NCBI RefSeq assembly: GCF_020102855.1 | Contig: NZ_JADHZD010000014.1 | Span: 1-64,000 of the forward strand | Length of the DNA stretch: 64,000 nucleotides | Direction of reading: 5' to 3' | Origin: Nocardioides lacusdianchii | GTDB lineage: Bacteria > Actinomycetota > Actinomycetes > Propionibacteriales > Nocardioidaceae | Part shown: positions 34,078 to 42,592 of the stretch, one piece after another | How positions within the stretch are numbered: the stretch's first letter is position 1 | Layout: the number at the start of each line of letters is the position of its first letter | Program-made: the position numbers and the translations under genes | The notes under the pieces: generated by a model | Told to the model about the DNA's origin: nothing | What the model saw: the letters and a program-made list of their open reading frames with translations, nothing else | Databases searched by the model: none

Positions 34078-35454
34078 ATGGCGAGCGTGCGCGTCCGTGA
34101 CCTGAGCAGCCTGACGAAAGCGCGGCGGCGCGCTCTGGTCGCGCTGGCGACACTTGTCTGCCTGGCGGTGCCGATCCTCGGCTCGTCGGCGCTCGCGCAA
34201 GGGGCCTCGCCGCAGCGGTCGGAGCGCACCTTCCGGATGGCCCCCCTGGGCATGACGGCGGACCTGCCCAACCCGCTGCGCGGGCAGTACCGCTGGCTCG
34301 GCGCAGAGCCGACGCCCGCGACGGTGACGTCCAACGACGTCTACTACCGCGACCAGGTCTACTGGGGCCGGATCGAGAAGGCCGACAACGCCTGGGACTT
34401 CAGCTGGATCGAGACCGGTCTCGCCGAGGCCGGCTCGCGGGGTGGCAAGTTCGGCTTCCGCGTCATGGCCTACTGCCCGGGCTGCTGGATGGGGAGCCGC
34501 GCGGACCTGCCGCCCGTCACCCCGGACTTCGTGCCGCGGCAGGCCGGCACGGACGTCCCAGACTGGAACTCCCCGGTCTTCGTCGCGCAGTGGCGCGAGC
34601 TGATGACCGAGCTCGGTCGGCGCTACGGCGACGACCCGCGGCTGGGCTACGTCGACGTCGGCGGCTACGGCGCGTACGGCGAGTGGCACGTCTGGGAGGG
34701 CGAGCGGGTCTCCGACGCCAACGGCCTCGCCCTCGTCGATGCGGTCGCCTCGGCCTTCCCCGGCAAGCACGTCCTGCTCAACACGATGACGCCGGTGCCC
34801 TTCACGCTGGAGGCGCTGCGCAACCACCGCAACCTCGGCCTGCGCACCGACAGCCTCGGCTGCCCGGACATGCACTCCATGGTGGCGACGGACAAGCGCC
34901 TGCAGTCGGTGTGGAGGACGCGACCGTTCTTCTCCGAGTGGTGCACCCGCGCCGACCCGGTCCTGGGAGCCCAGCAGGTCCGTCGCTTCCACGTCTCGAC
35001 CCTGTCCTCGGGCAACATGCCGTGGCGCGGCACCGAGCTGACCGGGCGCCAGCGCACGGCGTACACCACGGCGCTCGCGACCGCCGGCTACCGGATCAAG
35101 GTCCGCTCGCTCACGCTGCCCGACGTCCTCGACGCCGGACGCAAGGTCGTGGTGCGCACGGCGTGGACCAACCAGGGTGCCGCTCCGGCGTACGACGCCT
35201 GGGACGTACGGCTCACCTTCGTCCACGCCGCGACCGGGCGGACGATCACCCGGTCGCTCGGCCGGCCCCTGGAGGGACTGGTCGACACGGCTGTGCGGAG
35301 CAGGAAGGTCAGCACGAAGGGCATGAAGGCCGGGAGGTACGACCTGTTCGTCGGCGTCGTGGACCCGTCGGGCTACTCCGCGCCGATGCACCTGGCCAAC
35401 GCCGGTCGCACCACCGCCGGCACCTACCGCGTCGGAGCGGTCGAGGTCCGCTGA
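34078..35454 (+). CDS. Secreted glycosidase-like protein (DUF4832-type)
   Basis: A 458-residue exported protein. A signal peptide covers residues 1-40 (ARRRALVALATLVCLAVPIL ending SALAQG). The middle resembles a TIM-barrel glycosidase fold: NPLRGQYRWLGAEP, WGRIEKADNAWDFSWIE, then DPRLGYVDVGGYGAYGEWHVW with Glu candidates on strand ends. The last 120 residues form an immunoglobulin-like beta domain (KVVVRTAWTNQGAAPAYDAW). This is the pattern of DUF4832/GH42-like proteins. Substrate unknown. Its stop is 6 nt before the tRNA-Lys gene on the opposite strand. Confidence 0.75.
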   Translation: MASVRVRDLSSLTKARRRALVALATLVCLAVPILGSSALAQGASPQRSERTFRMAPLGMTADLPNPLRGQYRWLGAEPTPATVTSNDVYYRDQVYWGRIEKADNAWDFSWIETGLAEAGSRGGKFGFRVMAYCPGCWMGSRADLPPVTPDFVPRQAGTDVPDWNSPVFVAQWRELMTELGRRYGDDPRLGYVDVGGYGAYGEWHVWEGERVSDANGLALVDAVASAFPGKHVLLNTMTPVPFTLEALRNHRNLGLRTDSLGCPDMHSMVATDKRLQSVWRTRPFFSEWCTRADPVLGAQQVRRFHVSTLSSGNMPWRGTELTGRQRTAYTTALATAGYRIKVRSLTLPDVLDAGRKVVVRTAWTNQGAAPAYDAWDVRLTFVHAATGRTITRSLGRPLEGLVDTAVRSRKVSTKGMKAGRYDLFVGVVDPSGYSAPMHLANAGRTTAGTYRVGAVEVR

Positions 35455-35460
35455 GGTCGG

Positions 35461-35533
35461 TAGGCCTCCAGGGGCTCGAACCCTGAACCAACGGATTAAA
35501 AGTCCGCTGCTCTACCCATTGAGCTAGAGGCCC
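35461..35533 (-). tRNA. tRNA-Lys (TTT)
   Basis: A 73-nt cloverleaf on the minus strand: acceptor GGGCCTC/GAGGCCT, D-arm GCTC...GAGC, anticodon arm GCGGA-CTTTTAA-TCCGT giving TTT, T-arm CAGGG-TTCGAGC-CCCTG. CCA is not encoded. Confidence 0.95.
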
Positions 35534-35883
35534 GGGACACGCCGCAGGGCGCGCGTCCACGCCCGAGTATCCCGCACCCGACGGTCGGCGGCTCGGGCGC
35601 CCCGCGAGCGTGGCGGGCGGGCCCTGCGGGAGCCTCGGCGACCCCGTTGGCCGACTGTTCACCCACAGGTGCCCCTCGGACCGTGACGTCCGGCGATTTG
35701 TTGGTAGGGTTCGTGGTGCAACAGGTGCAAGTTCCAGCAGGTTGACGCCAGCGGAGTTTGTGATCCAACGGCGTTTCCATCTTCGGGCCTTCCAGCTTGT
35801 GAGTCGGAGCGACGTGTCACCGCACTTGGTGCGGAGTCGTCGAAGTGACGGCTTCTCGTTCCGATAACAGGAGTACCGAGCAC
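35534..35883 (+). promoter_or_regulatory. Long intergenic region and cspA promoter/leader
   Basis: No gene is seen in these 350 bp. A promoter is likely at GTGACG (35683-35688), 16 nt, TAGGGT (35705-35710). This gives a 5' leader of about 165 nt before cspA, of moderate GC (GTTCCAGCAGG, GCGTTTCCATCTTCGG). Long structured leaders are normal for cold-shock mRNAs, where they act as temperature-dependent switches. Confidence 0.45.
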
Positions 35884-36087
35884 ATGGCTCAAGGCACCGT
35901 GAAGTGGTTCAACGCCGAGAAGGGTTTCGGCTTCATCGCGCAGGAGGACGGCGGCGACGACGTCTTCGTGCACTACTCGGCCATCCAGTCCAACGGCTAC
36001 AAGTCGCTGGACGAGAACCAGAAGGTCGAGTTCGACGTCACCCAGGGCCCGAAGGGCCCGCAGGCGGAGAACGTCCGTCCGCTCTGA
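35884..36087 (+). CDS. cspA: Cold-shock protein
   Basis: A 67-residue single cold-shock domain, an RNA chaperone. RNP1 is KGFGFIAQ and RNP2 is DVFVHYSAI. Start [14 protein letters not shown] is standard, with AGGAG 10 nt upstream. The longer in-frame ATG at 35845 is not used. A terminator follows 36 nt after the stop. Confidence 0.97.
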   Translation: MAQGTVKWFNAEKGFGFIAQEDGGDDVFVHYSAIQSNGYKSLDENQKVEFDVTQGPKGPQAENVRPL

Positions 36088-36123
36088 TCGGCTGATCCTG
36101 GACCTGTTCCAGATCTGATCGAG

Positions 36124-36160
36124 ATCCGGCCCCATCCCCTCAGGGGGGGTGGGGCCGGAT
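36124..36160 (+). terminator. Terminator of cspA
   Basis: An 11-bp stem (ATCCGGCCCCA/TGGGGCCGGAT) closed by C- and G-runs, followed by TTCGTT. Confidence 0.8.
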
Positions 36161-36273
36161 TCGTTCTCAGGCGACACTAGTAGCACGTTCGGGTCATTGG
36201 CCCGGGCGGCAATGTCGGCGACACTTGGACCGACGGCCTAGAGTCGGATGATCGAAGATGATGGGAGGGTGAC

Positions 36274-36435
36274 GTGCACGACCAGTTCGACGTGACCCTC
36301 GAGGACGGCGACCTCCTCAACGAGGTCGAGCTCACCACCACGCTGATCATCGCGGCCAGCGAGTCCGAGGATCACCTCACCCAGGAGGAGATCGACCGGC
36401 TGCTCGGGGTCACCCCGCGCCGGCCGGTGGACTGA
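36274..36435 (+). CDS. Small conserved-looking acidic protein
   Basis: A 53-residue protein from GTG 36274 with a very strong GGGAGGGTGAC ribosome-binding site and a -10 box TAGAGT at 36239-36244. The sequence begins VHDQFDVTLEDGDLLNEVEL, continues with TTTLIIAASESEDHLTQEE and ends in IDRLLGVTPRRPVD. It is acidic, with a helix-forming C-terminal half in which TQEEIDRLLGV resembles a short protein-binding helix. Third-position GC is typical of coding sequence here. I do not know the function; size and layout suggest a small regulatory or anti-sigma-like protein. Confidence 0.7.
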   Translation: MHDQFDVTLEDGDLLNEVELTTTLIIAASESEDHLTQEEIDRLLGVTPRRPVD

Positions 36436-36450
36436 CCCGCCGCTGCCTGC

Positions 36451-37500
36451 TCAGCAGGTCGCGAAGAGCACCGGTCCGCTCGTGAGGTCGGACAGGACGT
36501 ACGCCCCCTCGACCGGTCGCAGGTCGATCACGACCTCGCGGCCCTCGGCCCCGGCGCGCTCGACGCTGAAGCGCTCGGTGAAGTCACCGCCCTGCCCCGG
36601 GGCCGGCCCGGCCGCGAGCCGGGCACGGGCGTCGGCGTCGGCGGGCGCGTCGTCGGCGTCCTCGACCTGGAGCACCGCGCGCAGGTCGCCGTCGGGCAGC
36701 AGCGCCATCGCGAAGCCCGTCAGCGGGTGCACCCCGCCCGCCGCCTCCACGAGCTGGTCCGCCTCGGCCTGCGCGGCGTCGTCGGCCTGTGACATGGCGA
36801 GCGTCTCGCAGGCGTACGCGCCGTCGTACACCGCTGCTGCCAGCGGCTGCTCCAGCGTCCCCGCGAGCTCGGCCAGGTCCTCGGCGCCGTCGTCGTCACC
36901 GTCGACCACCGCCAGCACCTGCTCGAGGTAGGGCGCCTGGTCGGAGGCGAGCACGACCCGCTGGTCTGCCAGCAGCGCGACGTGCTGCAGCTCGGGGGTC
37001 AGGCCCGGCCCGACACTCGCCAGCACGTCTGGACCACCGACCCACACGCCGCCCTCGTCCTCCGGCTCGGACCAGCCCAGCGCGACCAGGCGCTCGGCGA
37101 TCGCGTCGAGGTCGACGTCGTCGGCCACACCCATCATCTCCACCGCGCCGCCCGGCCCCTGCGCCAGCAGCTCCCACGTGAGCGTGGCGGGGGAGAAGCC
37201 GAGCTCCTCCTGCATCACGCCCGCCGACGTGCCGAGCGCCGACATGGGGGACAGGTCGCGGTCGAAGGCCTCGGCCAGGAGCTCGTCGACCTCCACGGCC
37301 GAGGAGTCGGCGTCGACCTCGGCGCCCAGCTCGCGGCGTACGCCCTCCCAGTCGGTCCACGCGGCGCGGCTGGTCTCCGCCGGCGCCATCCGCAGCGCCC
37401 GGGCGAGCGGGTCGTCCGGGGTGAGGAGCCGCCACCCGAGCCAGGCGACGAGCGCGAGCACGACCACGGCCACCAGGCCCACGGTGGTGCGACGTGACAC
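36451..37500 (-). CDS. Membrane-anchored hypothetical protein
   Basis: A 349-residue protein with one N-terminal transmembrane anchor (TVGLVAVVVLALVAWLGWRL) and an acidic external part. Segments such as RALRMAPAETSRAAWTDWEG, LTWELLAQGPGGAVEMMGV and GGPDVLASVGPGLTPELQHVA recall the DUF3352-like actinobacterial surface proteins, but I cannot assign it firmly. It starts at GTG 37500 with GAGGAG upstream and is divergent from mutT1 (41 nt apart). Confidence 0.65.
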   Translation of the reverse strand: MSRRTTVGLVAVVVLALVAWLGWRLLTPDDPLARALRMAPAETSRAAWTDWEGVRRELGAEVDADSSAVEVDELLAEAFDRDLSPMSALGTSAGVMQEELGFSPATLTWELLAQGPGGAVEMMGVADDVDLDAIAERLVALGWSEPEDEGGVWVGGPDVLASVGPGLTPELQHVALLADQRVVLASDQAPYLEQVLAVVDGDDDGAEDLAELAGTLEQPLAAAVYDGAYACETLAMSQADDAAQAEADQLVEAAGGVHPLTGFAMALLPDGDLRAVLQVEDADDAPADADARARLAAGPAPGQGGDFTERFSVERAGAEGREVVIDLRPVEGAYVLSDLTSGPVLFATC

Positions 37501-37541
37501 GGGGTCTCCTCAGGGGTCGGGGTGGGTGTGAGACTACGTCC

Positions 37542-38411
37542 ATGCCTCAGGGTGGTGAGCTCCGCGACGTGCGTGCTGCCGGTGCCGTGGTGACGCGCAA
37601 GGGTGGGGACGTGCTGCTCGTGCACCGTCCCAAGTACGACGACTGGTCCTTCCCCAAGGGCAAGCTCGATCCCGGCGAGCACGTGGTCACCGCCGCGGTG
37701 CGCGAGGTGGCGGAGGAGACCGGGCTCGACGTGCGGCTCGGCCCGGCGCTGGGCCGGCAGCGCTACCGGATGTCCAACGGGCGGTGGAAGACCGTCGACT
37801 ACTGGACCGCGCGGGTGGTCGGCAGCGACGACGTGGGCCGCTACCGCCCCAACGACGAGATCGACGCCGTCGAGTGGGTGCCCTGGAAGGAGGCCGAGCG
37901 CCGCCTCACCTACCCCTACGACCGCGCCACCCTGGCCGAGGCGCGTCCCCTGCGGCGCAAGACGCGTACGCTCGTGGTGCTGCGCCACGCCAAGGCCCGC
38001 TCCCGCAGCGCGTGGCGCCAGGACGACCGGCTGCGGCCGCTGCTCCAGACCGGCCAGGCCCAGGCGCAGCGCCTGGTGCCGCTGCTGTCGGCCTTCGACG
38101 TCACCTTGGCGCACACTTCCTCCAGCACCCGCTGCGTGCAGACGGTGACGCCGTACGTCGACGTGACCGGCTGGCCGCTGAAGACCTACGACGAGCTGAG
38201 CGAGGAGGGCGCCACGACCGACAGCGTGGTCGACCTGGTCGACAGCCTGCTCGAGGTCGGGGAGAGCGCTGTGCTGTGCACCCACCGGCCGGTGCTGCCG
38301 ACGGTGCTCGACGCGCTGGAGGTGCCTGAGGTCAGGCTCGAGCCAGGCGGCATGCTGGTGGTGCACCACCGTCGCGGGAAGGTCGTCGCGACCGAGCCGT
38401 TGGCCCTCTGA
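37542..38411 (+). CDS. mutT1: Nudix hydrolase fused to histidine phosphatase (MutT1-like)
   Basis: A 289-residue two-domain enzyme. Residues 10-135 are a Nudix domain; the Nudix box runs from Gly40 (GKLDPGEHVVTAAVREVAEE) into TGL. Residues 143-289 are a histidine phosphatase with the catalytic VVLRHAKARSRS (His149) and later CTHRPVLPT. In mycobacteria MutT1 of this layout cleanses 8-oxo-dGTP and hydrolyses diadenosine polyphosphates; it usually neighbours ppk. Here it begins the phosphate block, 8 kb from ppk1. Confidence 0.9.
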   Translation: MPQGGELRDVRAAGAVVTRKGGDVLLVHRPKYDDWSFPKGKLDPGEHVVTAAVREVAEETGLDVRLGPALGRQRYRMSNGRWKTVDYWTARVVGSDDVGRYRPNDEIDAVEWVPWKEAERRLTYPYDRATLAEARPLRRKTRTLVVLRHAKARSRSAWRQDDRLRPLLQTGQAQAQRLVPLLSAFDVTLAHTSSSTRCVQTVTPYVDVTGWPLKTYDELSEEGATTDSVVDLVDSLLEVGESAVLCTHRPVLPTVLDALEVPEVRLEPGGMLVVHHRRGKVVATEPLAL

Positions 38412-38510
38412 CCTGCGACTTCTAGGCTTTTCGGGCCCGCCCGTCAAGGCCGCTGGGACGAGTTCATGTGATCGCCGTCTCACGCACGAGTCCGCGACGC
38501 CATTCGGCCC

Positions 38511-38538
38511 GGTTCAGTTCATCGTGCGTTCACCGACG
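38511..38538 (+). promoter_or_regulatory. Pho box upstream of pstS
   Basis: Two 11-bp direct units, GTTCATCGTGC (38517-38527) and GTTCACCGACG (38528-38538), preceded by GGTTCA, match the actinobacterial PhoP site built of GTTCACC repeats. It ends 73 nt before the pstS start, a normal place to activate pstSCAB under phosphate starvation. Confidence 0.75.
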
Positions 38539-38611
38539 GCGCCGTGGTCGTTCTCCTGACGTCCCTACCTTCACTGATGTCAGCACACATCAGACTTTCA
38601 GGAGCACCGAA

Positions 38612-39568
38612 GTGAAGCGCACTTCCACCCGCTGGGCCGCCGCGTCCGGCGCGACCGTTCTTGCCCTCACCCTCGCCGCCTGTGGTGGCGGTGACGCCGG
38701 CTCCGGCGAGGAAGGCTCCGGCGCCAGCGGCACCGTGGCAGTCGACGGCTCCTCCACCGTCGAGCCCATGTCCAAGGCGGCCTCCGAGCTGCTCTCCGAG
38801 GAGAACCCCGACGTGCGCGTCACGGTCGGTGCTGCTGGCACCGGCGGCGGCTTCGAGGTGTTCTGCCAGGGCCAGACCGACATCTCCGACGCCTCCCGGC
38901 CGATCGAGGAGGACGAGGTCGCAGCATGCGAGGAGGGCGGTGTCGAGTACACCGAGCTCCAGGTCGCCACCGACGCCCTCACCGTGGCCGTGCACCCCGA
39001 CCTCGCGGTCGACTGCATCACCACCGACCAGCTCATCGAGCTCGTCGGCCCCGGCTCCGAGGTCACCAACTGGAGCGACCTCGACCCGAGCTTCCCCGAC
39101 CAGGAGATCTCCTTCTTCTTCCCGGGCACCGACTCCGGCACCTACGACTACATGGCCGCCGACGTCGTCGCGGACGAGTCCGAGGAGCTGCGCAAGGACG
39201 TCGAGTCCTCCGAGGACGACAACGTCCTGGTCCAGGGCATCTCCGGCACGGAAGGTGCGATCGGCTTCTTCGGTTACACCTACTACGAGGAGAACATGGA
39301 CTCGCTCAAGGCGCTGTCCATCGACGACGGCGCCGGCTGCGTCGAGCCGTCCGCCGAGACCGCCCAGGCCGGCGAGTACACGCCCCTGTCGCGCCCCCTC
39401 TTCATCTACGTGAGCAACTCGTCCTACGCTGACAACTCCGCCACCGCCGAGTACGTCGACTTCTACATCGAGAACCTCGAGACGATCGCCGAGGCGGCGA
39501 AGTACATCCCGCTGAGCGAGGAGCTCTACAGCGAGACCCAGAGCGCCCTCGAGGGCCTCTCCTCCTGA
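38612..39568 (+). CDS. pstS: Phosphate-binding lipoprotein PstS
   Basis: A 318-residue substrate-binding protein of the high-affinity phosphate ABC transporter. The lipobox is LTLAAC at residues 19-24. Phosphate-site segments are VDGSSTVEPM, GTGGGFEVFCQGQTDISDASRP and PGTDSGTYDYM. GTG 38612 has CAGGAG 7 nt upstream. First gene of pstSCAB, under the Pho box. Confidence 0.96.
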   Translation: MKRTSTRWAAASGATVLALTLAACGGGDAGSGEEGSGASGTVAVDGSSTVEPMSKAASELLSEENPDVRVTVGAAGTGGGFEVFCQGQTDISDASRPIEEDEVAACEEGGVEYTELQVATDALTVAVHPDLAVDCITTDQLIELVGPGSEVTNWSDLDPSFPDQEISFFFPGTDSGTYDYMAADVVADESEELRKDVESSEDDNVLVQGISGTEGAIGFFGYTYYEENMDSLKALSIDDGAGCVEPSAETAQAGEYTPLSRPLFIYVSNSSYADNSATAEYVDFYIENLETIAEAAKYIPLSEELYSETQSALEGLSS

Positions 39569-39590
39569 CAGGAAGAGTCGTCACCCCTTC

Positions 39591-40532
39591 ATGAGCAGCA
39601 CTAGCAGCACCGGCGCAGGCCCGTCCTTCGGGACGGGCCTGCCCGGCGCCCCCATCGACCTGGGCCGCAAGGCCCGTCCGGCCGAGACCGCGATCAAGGC
39701 GGTCCTCTTCGCGTCGGCGATGCTCTCGGTCGCCATCACGATCGGGATCCTCGTCGCCCTGATCGAGCCGGTCGTCCACTTCTTCGCCGAGGTGCCCTTC
39801 AGGGAGTTCTTCTCCTTCGACGAGGGCACCCGCTTCGCCGTGTTCCCGCTGATCACCGCGACGATGGTCACGACCGTGATCGCCCTGCTGGTCGCCGTGC
39901 CCCTCGGGCTCGGTGCGGCGATGTACCTCTCCGAGTACGCGTCCCGGCGGGCGCGCAAGATCCTCAAGCCCACCGTGGAGCTCCTCGCGGGCGTCCCGTC
40001 GGTGGTCTACGGCTTCTTCGCGGTCATGTTCGTCACCCCGACCCTGCTCCAGGACATCCTCGGCCTCGGAGTCGGGTTCACCAACGCCCTGGCCGCAGGC
40101 CTCGTGCTCGGGGTCATGATCATCCCGACCATCGCCTCGCTGGCCGAGGACGCGTTCTCGGCCGTGCCCCAGGCGCTGCGGCAGGGCTCGTACGCCATGG
40201 GTGCCAACCGCATGCAGACGACCCTGCGCGTCGTGCTGCCGGCGGCCCTCTCGGGCGTTGCGGCTGCCATCGTGCTGGGCCTGTCCCGCGCCGTCGGCGA
40301 GACGATGATCGTGGCGCTGGCCGCCGGGTCGCAGAAGAACTTCAGCCTCAACCCCCTCGAGGGCATGCAGACCATGACGGGCTTCATGGCCACGACCGCG
40401 GGCGGTGAGAACCCCGTGGGTTCGACGTCCTACAACACGCTCTTCGCGGTCGGCCTGACGCTCTTCGTGATCACCTTCGTGATCAACATGATCAGCATCG
40501 CTCTCGTCCGTCGCTACAGGCAGGCCTACTGA
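39591..40532 (+). CDS. pstC: Phosphate ABC transporter permease PstC
   Basis: A 313-residue membrane protein with six helices, one of the two transmembrane subunits. It carries the BPD-transport EAA loop ALRQGSYAMGANRMQTTLRVVLPAA region and the PstC start AETAIKAVLFASAMLSVAIT. Its TGA shares a base with the pstA ATG (TGATG), so translation is coupled. Confidence 0.96.
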   Translation: MSSTSSTGAGPSFGTGLPGAPIDLGRKARPAETAIKAVLFASAMLSVAITIGILVALIEPVVHFFAEVPFREFFSFDEGTRFAVFPLITATMVTTVIALLVAVPLGLGAAMYLSEYASRRARKILKPTVELLAGVPSVVYGFFAVMFVTPTLLQDILGLGVGFTNALAAGLVLGVMIIPTIASLAEDAFSAVPQALRQGSYAMGANRMQTTLRVVLPAALSGVAAAIVLGLSRAVGETMIVALAAGSQKNFSLNPLEGMQTMTGFMATTAGGENPVGSTSYNTLFAVGLTLFVITFVINMISIALVRRYRQAY

Positions 40533-41437
40533 TGAGCATCGCCGCCACCACTGCCCGTGAGACCGTCCAGCTGGCAACCGGCAGGAGCCGGGAGCGCAGC
40601 CCCGGGTCGCTCGTCTTCCTCGGCCTGCTGTGGTTCTCCCTGTTCTTCGGCGTGATGGTCCTCGTCGTGCTGATCGCTGACACCGCCATCGCCGGCGCCG
40701 GTCGCTTCGACGCCGACCTGGTCACCAGGTACGACTCGACGCTCACCCCCGAGCGCACCGGTTTCCGCGCCGGCATCCTCGGCAGCCTCTGGCTGATGCT
40801 CTTCACTGCCCTCATGGCCGTGCCCCTCGGCATCGCAGCCGCCGTCTACCTCGAGGAGTTCGCCGACTCCCGCCGGTGGTACAACCGCATCATCGAGGTG
40901 AACCTGCAGAACCTCGCCGCGGTTCCGTCCATCGTCTACGGCCTGCTGGCCGTCGCGGTGATGGCGCTGATCGGCATCGAGCGCAAGGGCATCGTCCTGG
41001 GTGGTGCGATCGCGCTCGCCCTGCTCATCCTGCCGGTCATCATCATCACGACCCGCGAGGCGGTGCGCGCGGTGCCCGAGGAGATCCGGCAGGGCTCGCT
41101 CGCGCTCGGCGCGACCACCTGGCAGACGACGTGGCGCCAGGTGCTGCCGTCGGCGGTCCCCGGCATCGCCACCGGCACGATCCTCGGCCTGTCACGCGCG
41201 ATCGGCGAAGCGGCACCGCTGCTGATGCTCGGGCTCGCCTCGTCGGTGCGCTTCGACCCCGAGGGGATGATGAGTCCCATCACGGCGCTGCCCATCCAGA
41301 TCTACGGCCTCAGCTCGAGCTCGCAGGACGCGTTCCAGGAGGCCGCCTCGGCCGCCATCATCGTGCTCCTCGTGATGATCCTCGGGCTCAACGGACTGGC
41401 CATCTTCATCCGCAACAAGTTCCAGCGATCCTGGTGA
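40532..41437 (+). CDS. pstA: Phosphate ABC transporter permease PstA
   Basis: A 301-residue second permease. The EAA loop is [21 protein letters not shown] and the preceding periplasmic motif is [34 protein letters not shown] is characteristic of the family. It starts inside the pstC stop and is followed by pstB 14 nt later. Confidence 0.96.
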   Translation: MSIAATTARETVQLATGRSRERSPGSLVFLGLLWFSLFFGVMVLVVLIADTAIAGAGRFDADLVTRYDSTLTPERTGFRAGILGSLWLMLFTALMAVPLGIAAAVYLEEFADSRRWYNRIIEVNLQNLAAVPSIVYGLLAVAVMALIGIERKGIVLGGAIALALLILPVIIITTREAVRAVPEEIRQGSLALGATTWQTTWRQVLPSAVPGIATGTILGLSRAIGEAAPLLMLGLASSVRFDPEGMMSPITALPIQIYGLSSSSQDAFQEAASAAIIVLLVMILGLNGLAIFIRNKFQRSW

Positions 41438-41451
41438 GAGAGACTGACGAC

Positions 41452-42327
41452 ATGGCTTCTGCCACTTCCTCCGACACGTTCCCGCAGATGGGGTCGCTCG
41501 GCGACGTCCACATGAGCGCGGAGCGGCGCCTGCCCGATTCCCCGGTCAACCCGGTGATGGAGACGCGCGACCTCAACGTCTTCTACGGCGACTTCCACGC
41601 CGTGCACGACGTGAACCTCGCCTACGGGCGCCACGAGATCACCGCGATGATCGGCCCGTCGGGCTGTGGCAAGTCCACGGTGCTGCGCTGCCTCAACCGG
41701 ATGAACGACCTGGTCGCGGGCGCCCACGTCGAGGGCGGCGTGCTCTACCACGGGCAGGACATCTACGAGAAGAACGTCGACCCGATCGCCGTACGCACCC
41801 AGATCGGCATGGTCTTCCAGAAGCCCAACCCGTTCCCGAAGTCGATCTACGACAACATCGCCTACGGCCCGCGGGTCACCGGCATGAAGGTCGACAACAT
41901 GGACGACCTGGTCGAGGAGGCGCTGCGGGGTGCCGCGCTCTGGGACGAGGTCAAGGACAAGCTCAAGCAGTCGGCGTACGGCCTCTCCGGTGGCCAGCAG
42001 CAGCGCCTCTGCATCGCCCGGACGATCGCCACCAAGCCCGACGTGATCCTCATGGACGAGCCGTGCTCGGCGCTCGACCCGATCGCCACCGCCCGCGTCG
42101 AGGACCTCATGCTCGAGCTGCGCAACGAGTACACGATCATCGTCGTGACCCACAACATGCAGCAGGCCGCGCGCGTCTCGGACCGCACCGCGTTCTTCAC
42201 CGCGCGTCCCGACGAGACCACCGGCAACCGCACCGGCCTGCTCGTGGAGTACGACCTCACCTCGACGATCTTCTCCAACCCGAACGACAAGCGCACCGAG
42301 GACTACATCTCGGGCCGCTTCGGCTGA
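41452..42327 (+). CDS. pstB: Phosphate ABC transporter ATPase PstB
   Basis: A 291-residue ATPase. Walker A is GPSGCGKST (residues 68-76), the signature is [13 protein letters not shown], Walker B is [15 protein letters not shown] and the H-loop is [15 protein letters not shown]. PstB-specific [21 protein letters not shown] is present. The N-terminal 30 residues are an extra Ser/Pro-rich extension. GGTGAGAGAGA precedes the ATG. No phoU follows. Confidence 0.97.
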   Translation: MASATSSDTFPQMGSLGDVHMSAERRLPDSPVNPVMETRDLNVFYGDFHAVHDVNLAYGRHEITAMIGPSGCGKSTVLRCLNRMNDLVAGAHVEGGVLYHGQDIYEKNVDPIAVRTQIGMVFQKPNPFPKSIYDNIAYGPRVTGMKVDNMDDLVEEALRGAALWDEVKDKLKQSAYGLSGGQQQRLCIARTIATKPDVILMDEPCSALDPIATARVEDLMLELRNEYTIIVVTHNMQQAARVSDRTAFFTARPDETTGNRTGLLVEYDLTSTIFSNPNDKRTEDYISGRFG

Positions 42328-42350
42328 GTCGCTCCGGGTCCTCGGCCTTC

Positions 42351-42426
42351 GCGCTGGGTACCTGGGGATGTCCTGGTAGGCGATACGGGGGTAGCGCCCA
42401 CCAGGATGTCCCCAGGTACCCAGCGC
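42351..42426. terminator. Long stem-loop after pstB
   Basis: Two 27-bp arms (42351-42377 and 42400-42426; GCGCTGGGTACCTGGGG... and complement) pair with only two mismatches around a 22-nt loop. It may end pst transcription, but its length also resembles a repetitive extragenic palindrome. It is 35 bp from the first of three 44-bp palindromes. Confidence 0.6.
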
Positions 42427-42461
42427 TTCGTGCGTCGGTCTCGGCGGTCGGGGTCGCCTCT

Positions 42462-42505
42462 GCGTCATACGAACCCGCACCGATGAGTGCGCCTTCGTAT
42501 GACGC
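42462..42505. repeat. 44-bp palindromic element, copy A
   Basis: Perfect 12-bp arms GCGTCATACGAA/TTCGTATGACGC around a 20-bp core holding GCAC...GTGC. It lies 87 bp before the DUF559 gene start. Copies B (43631) and C (43706) have exactly the same length and arms. Confidence 0.85.
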
Positions 42506-42592
42506 TGGGCGGGACCACGGCGGCGAGGGCGAGCCAGCAACCGTCCACAGGCGCGGTCGGGCGCGGGTGCTCCACAGGCGCAAGGCTGCCCC

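Noticed and set aside
35461..35533. tRNA-Lys read with anticodon TTA (suppressor-like)
   Set aside because: Shifting the anticodon stem by one base gives proper GCGGA/TCCGT pairing and loop CTTTTAA, so the anticodon is TTT (Lys).
35610..35867. An 85-codon frame in the cspA leader
   Set aside because: No ribosome-binding site, irregular composition, and it covers the promoter and leader of cspA.
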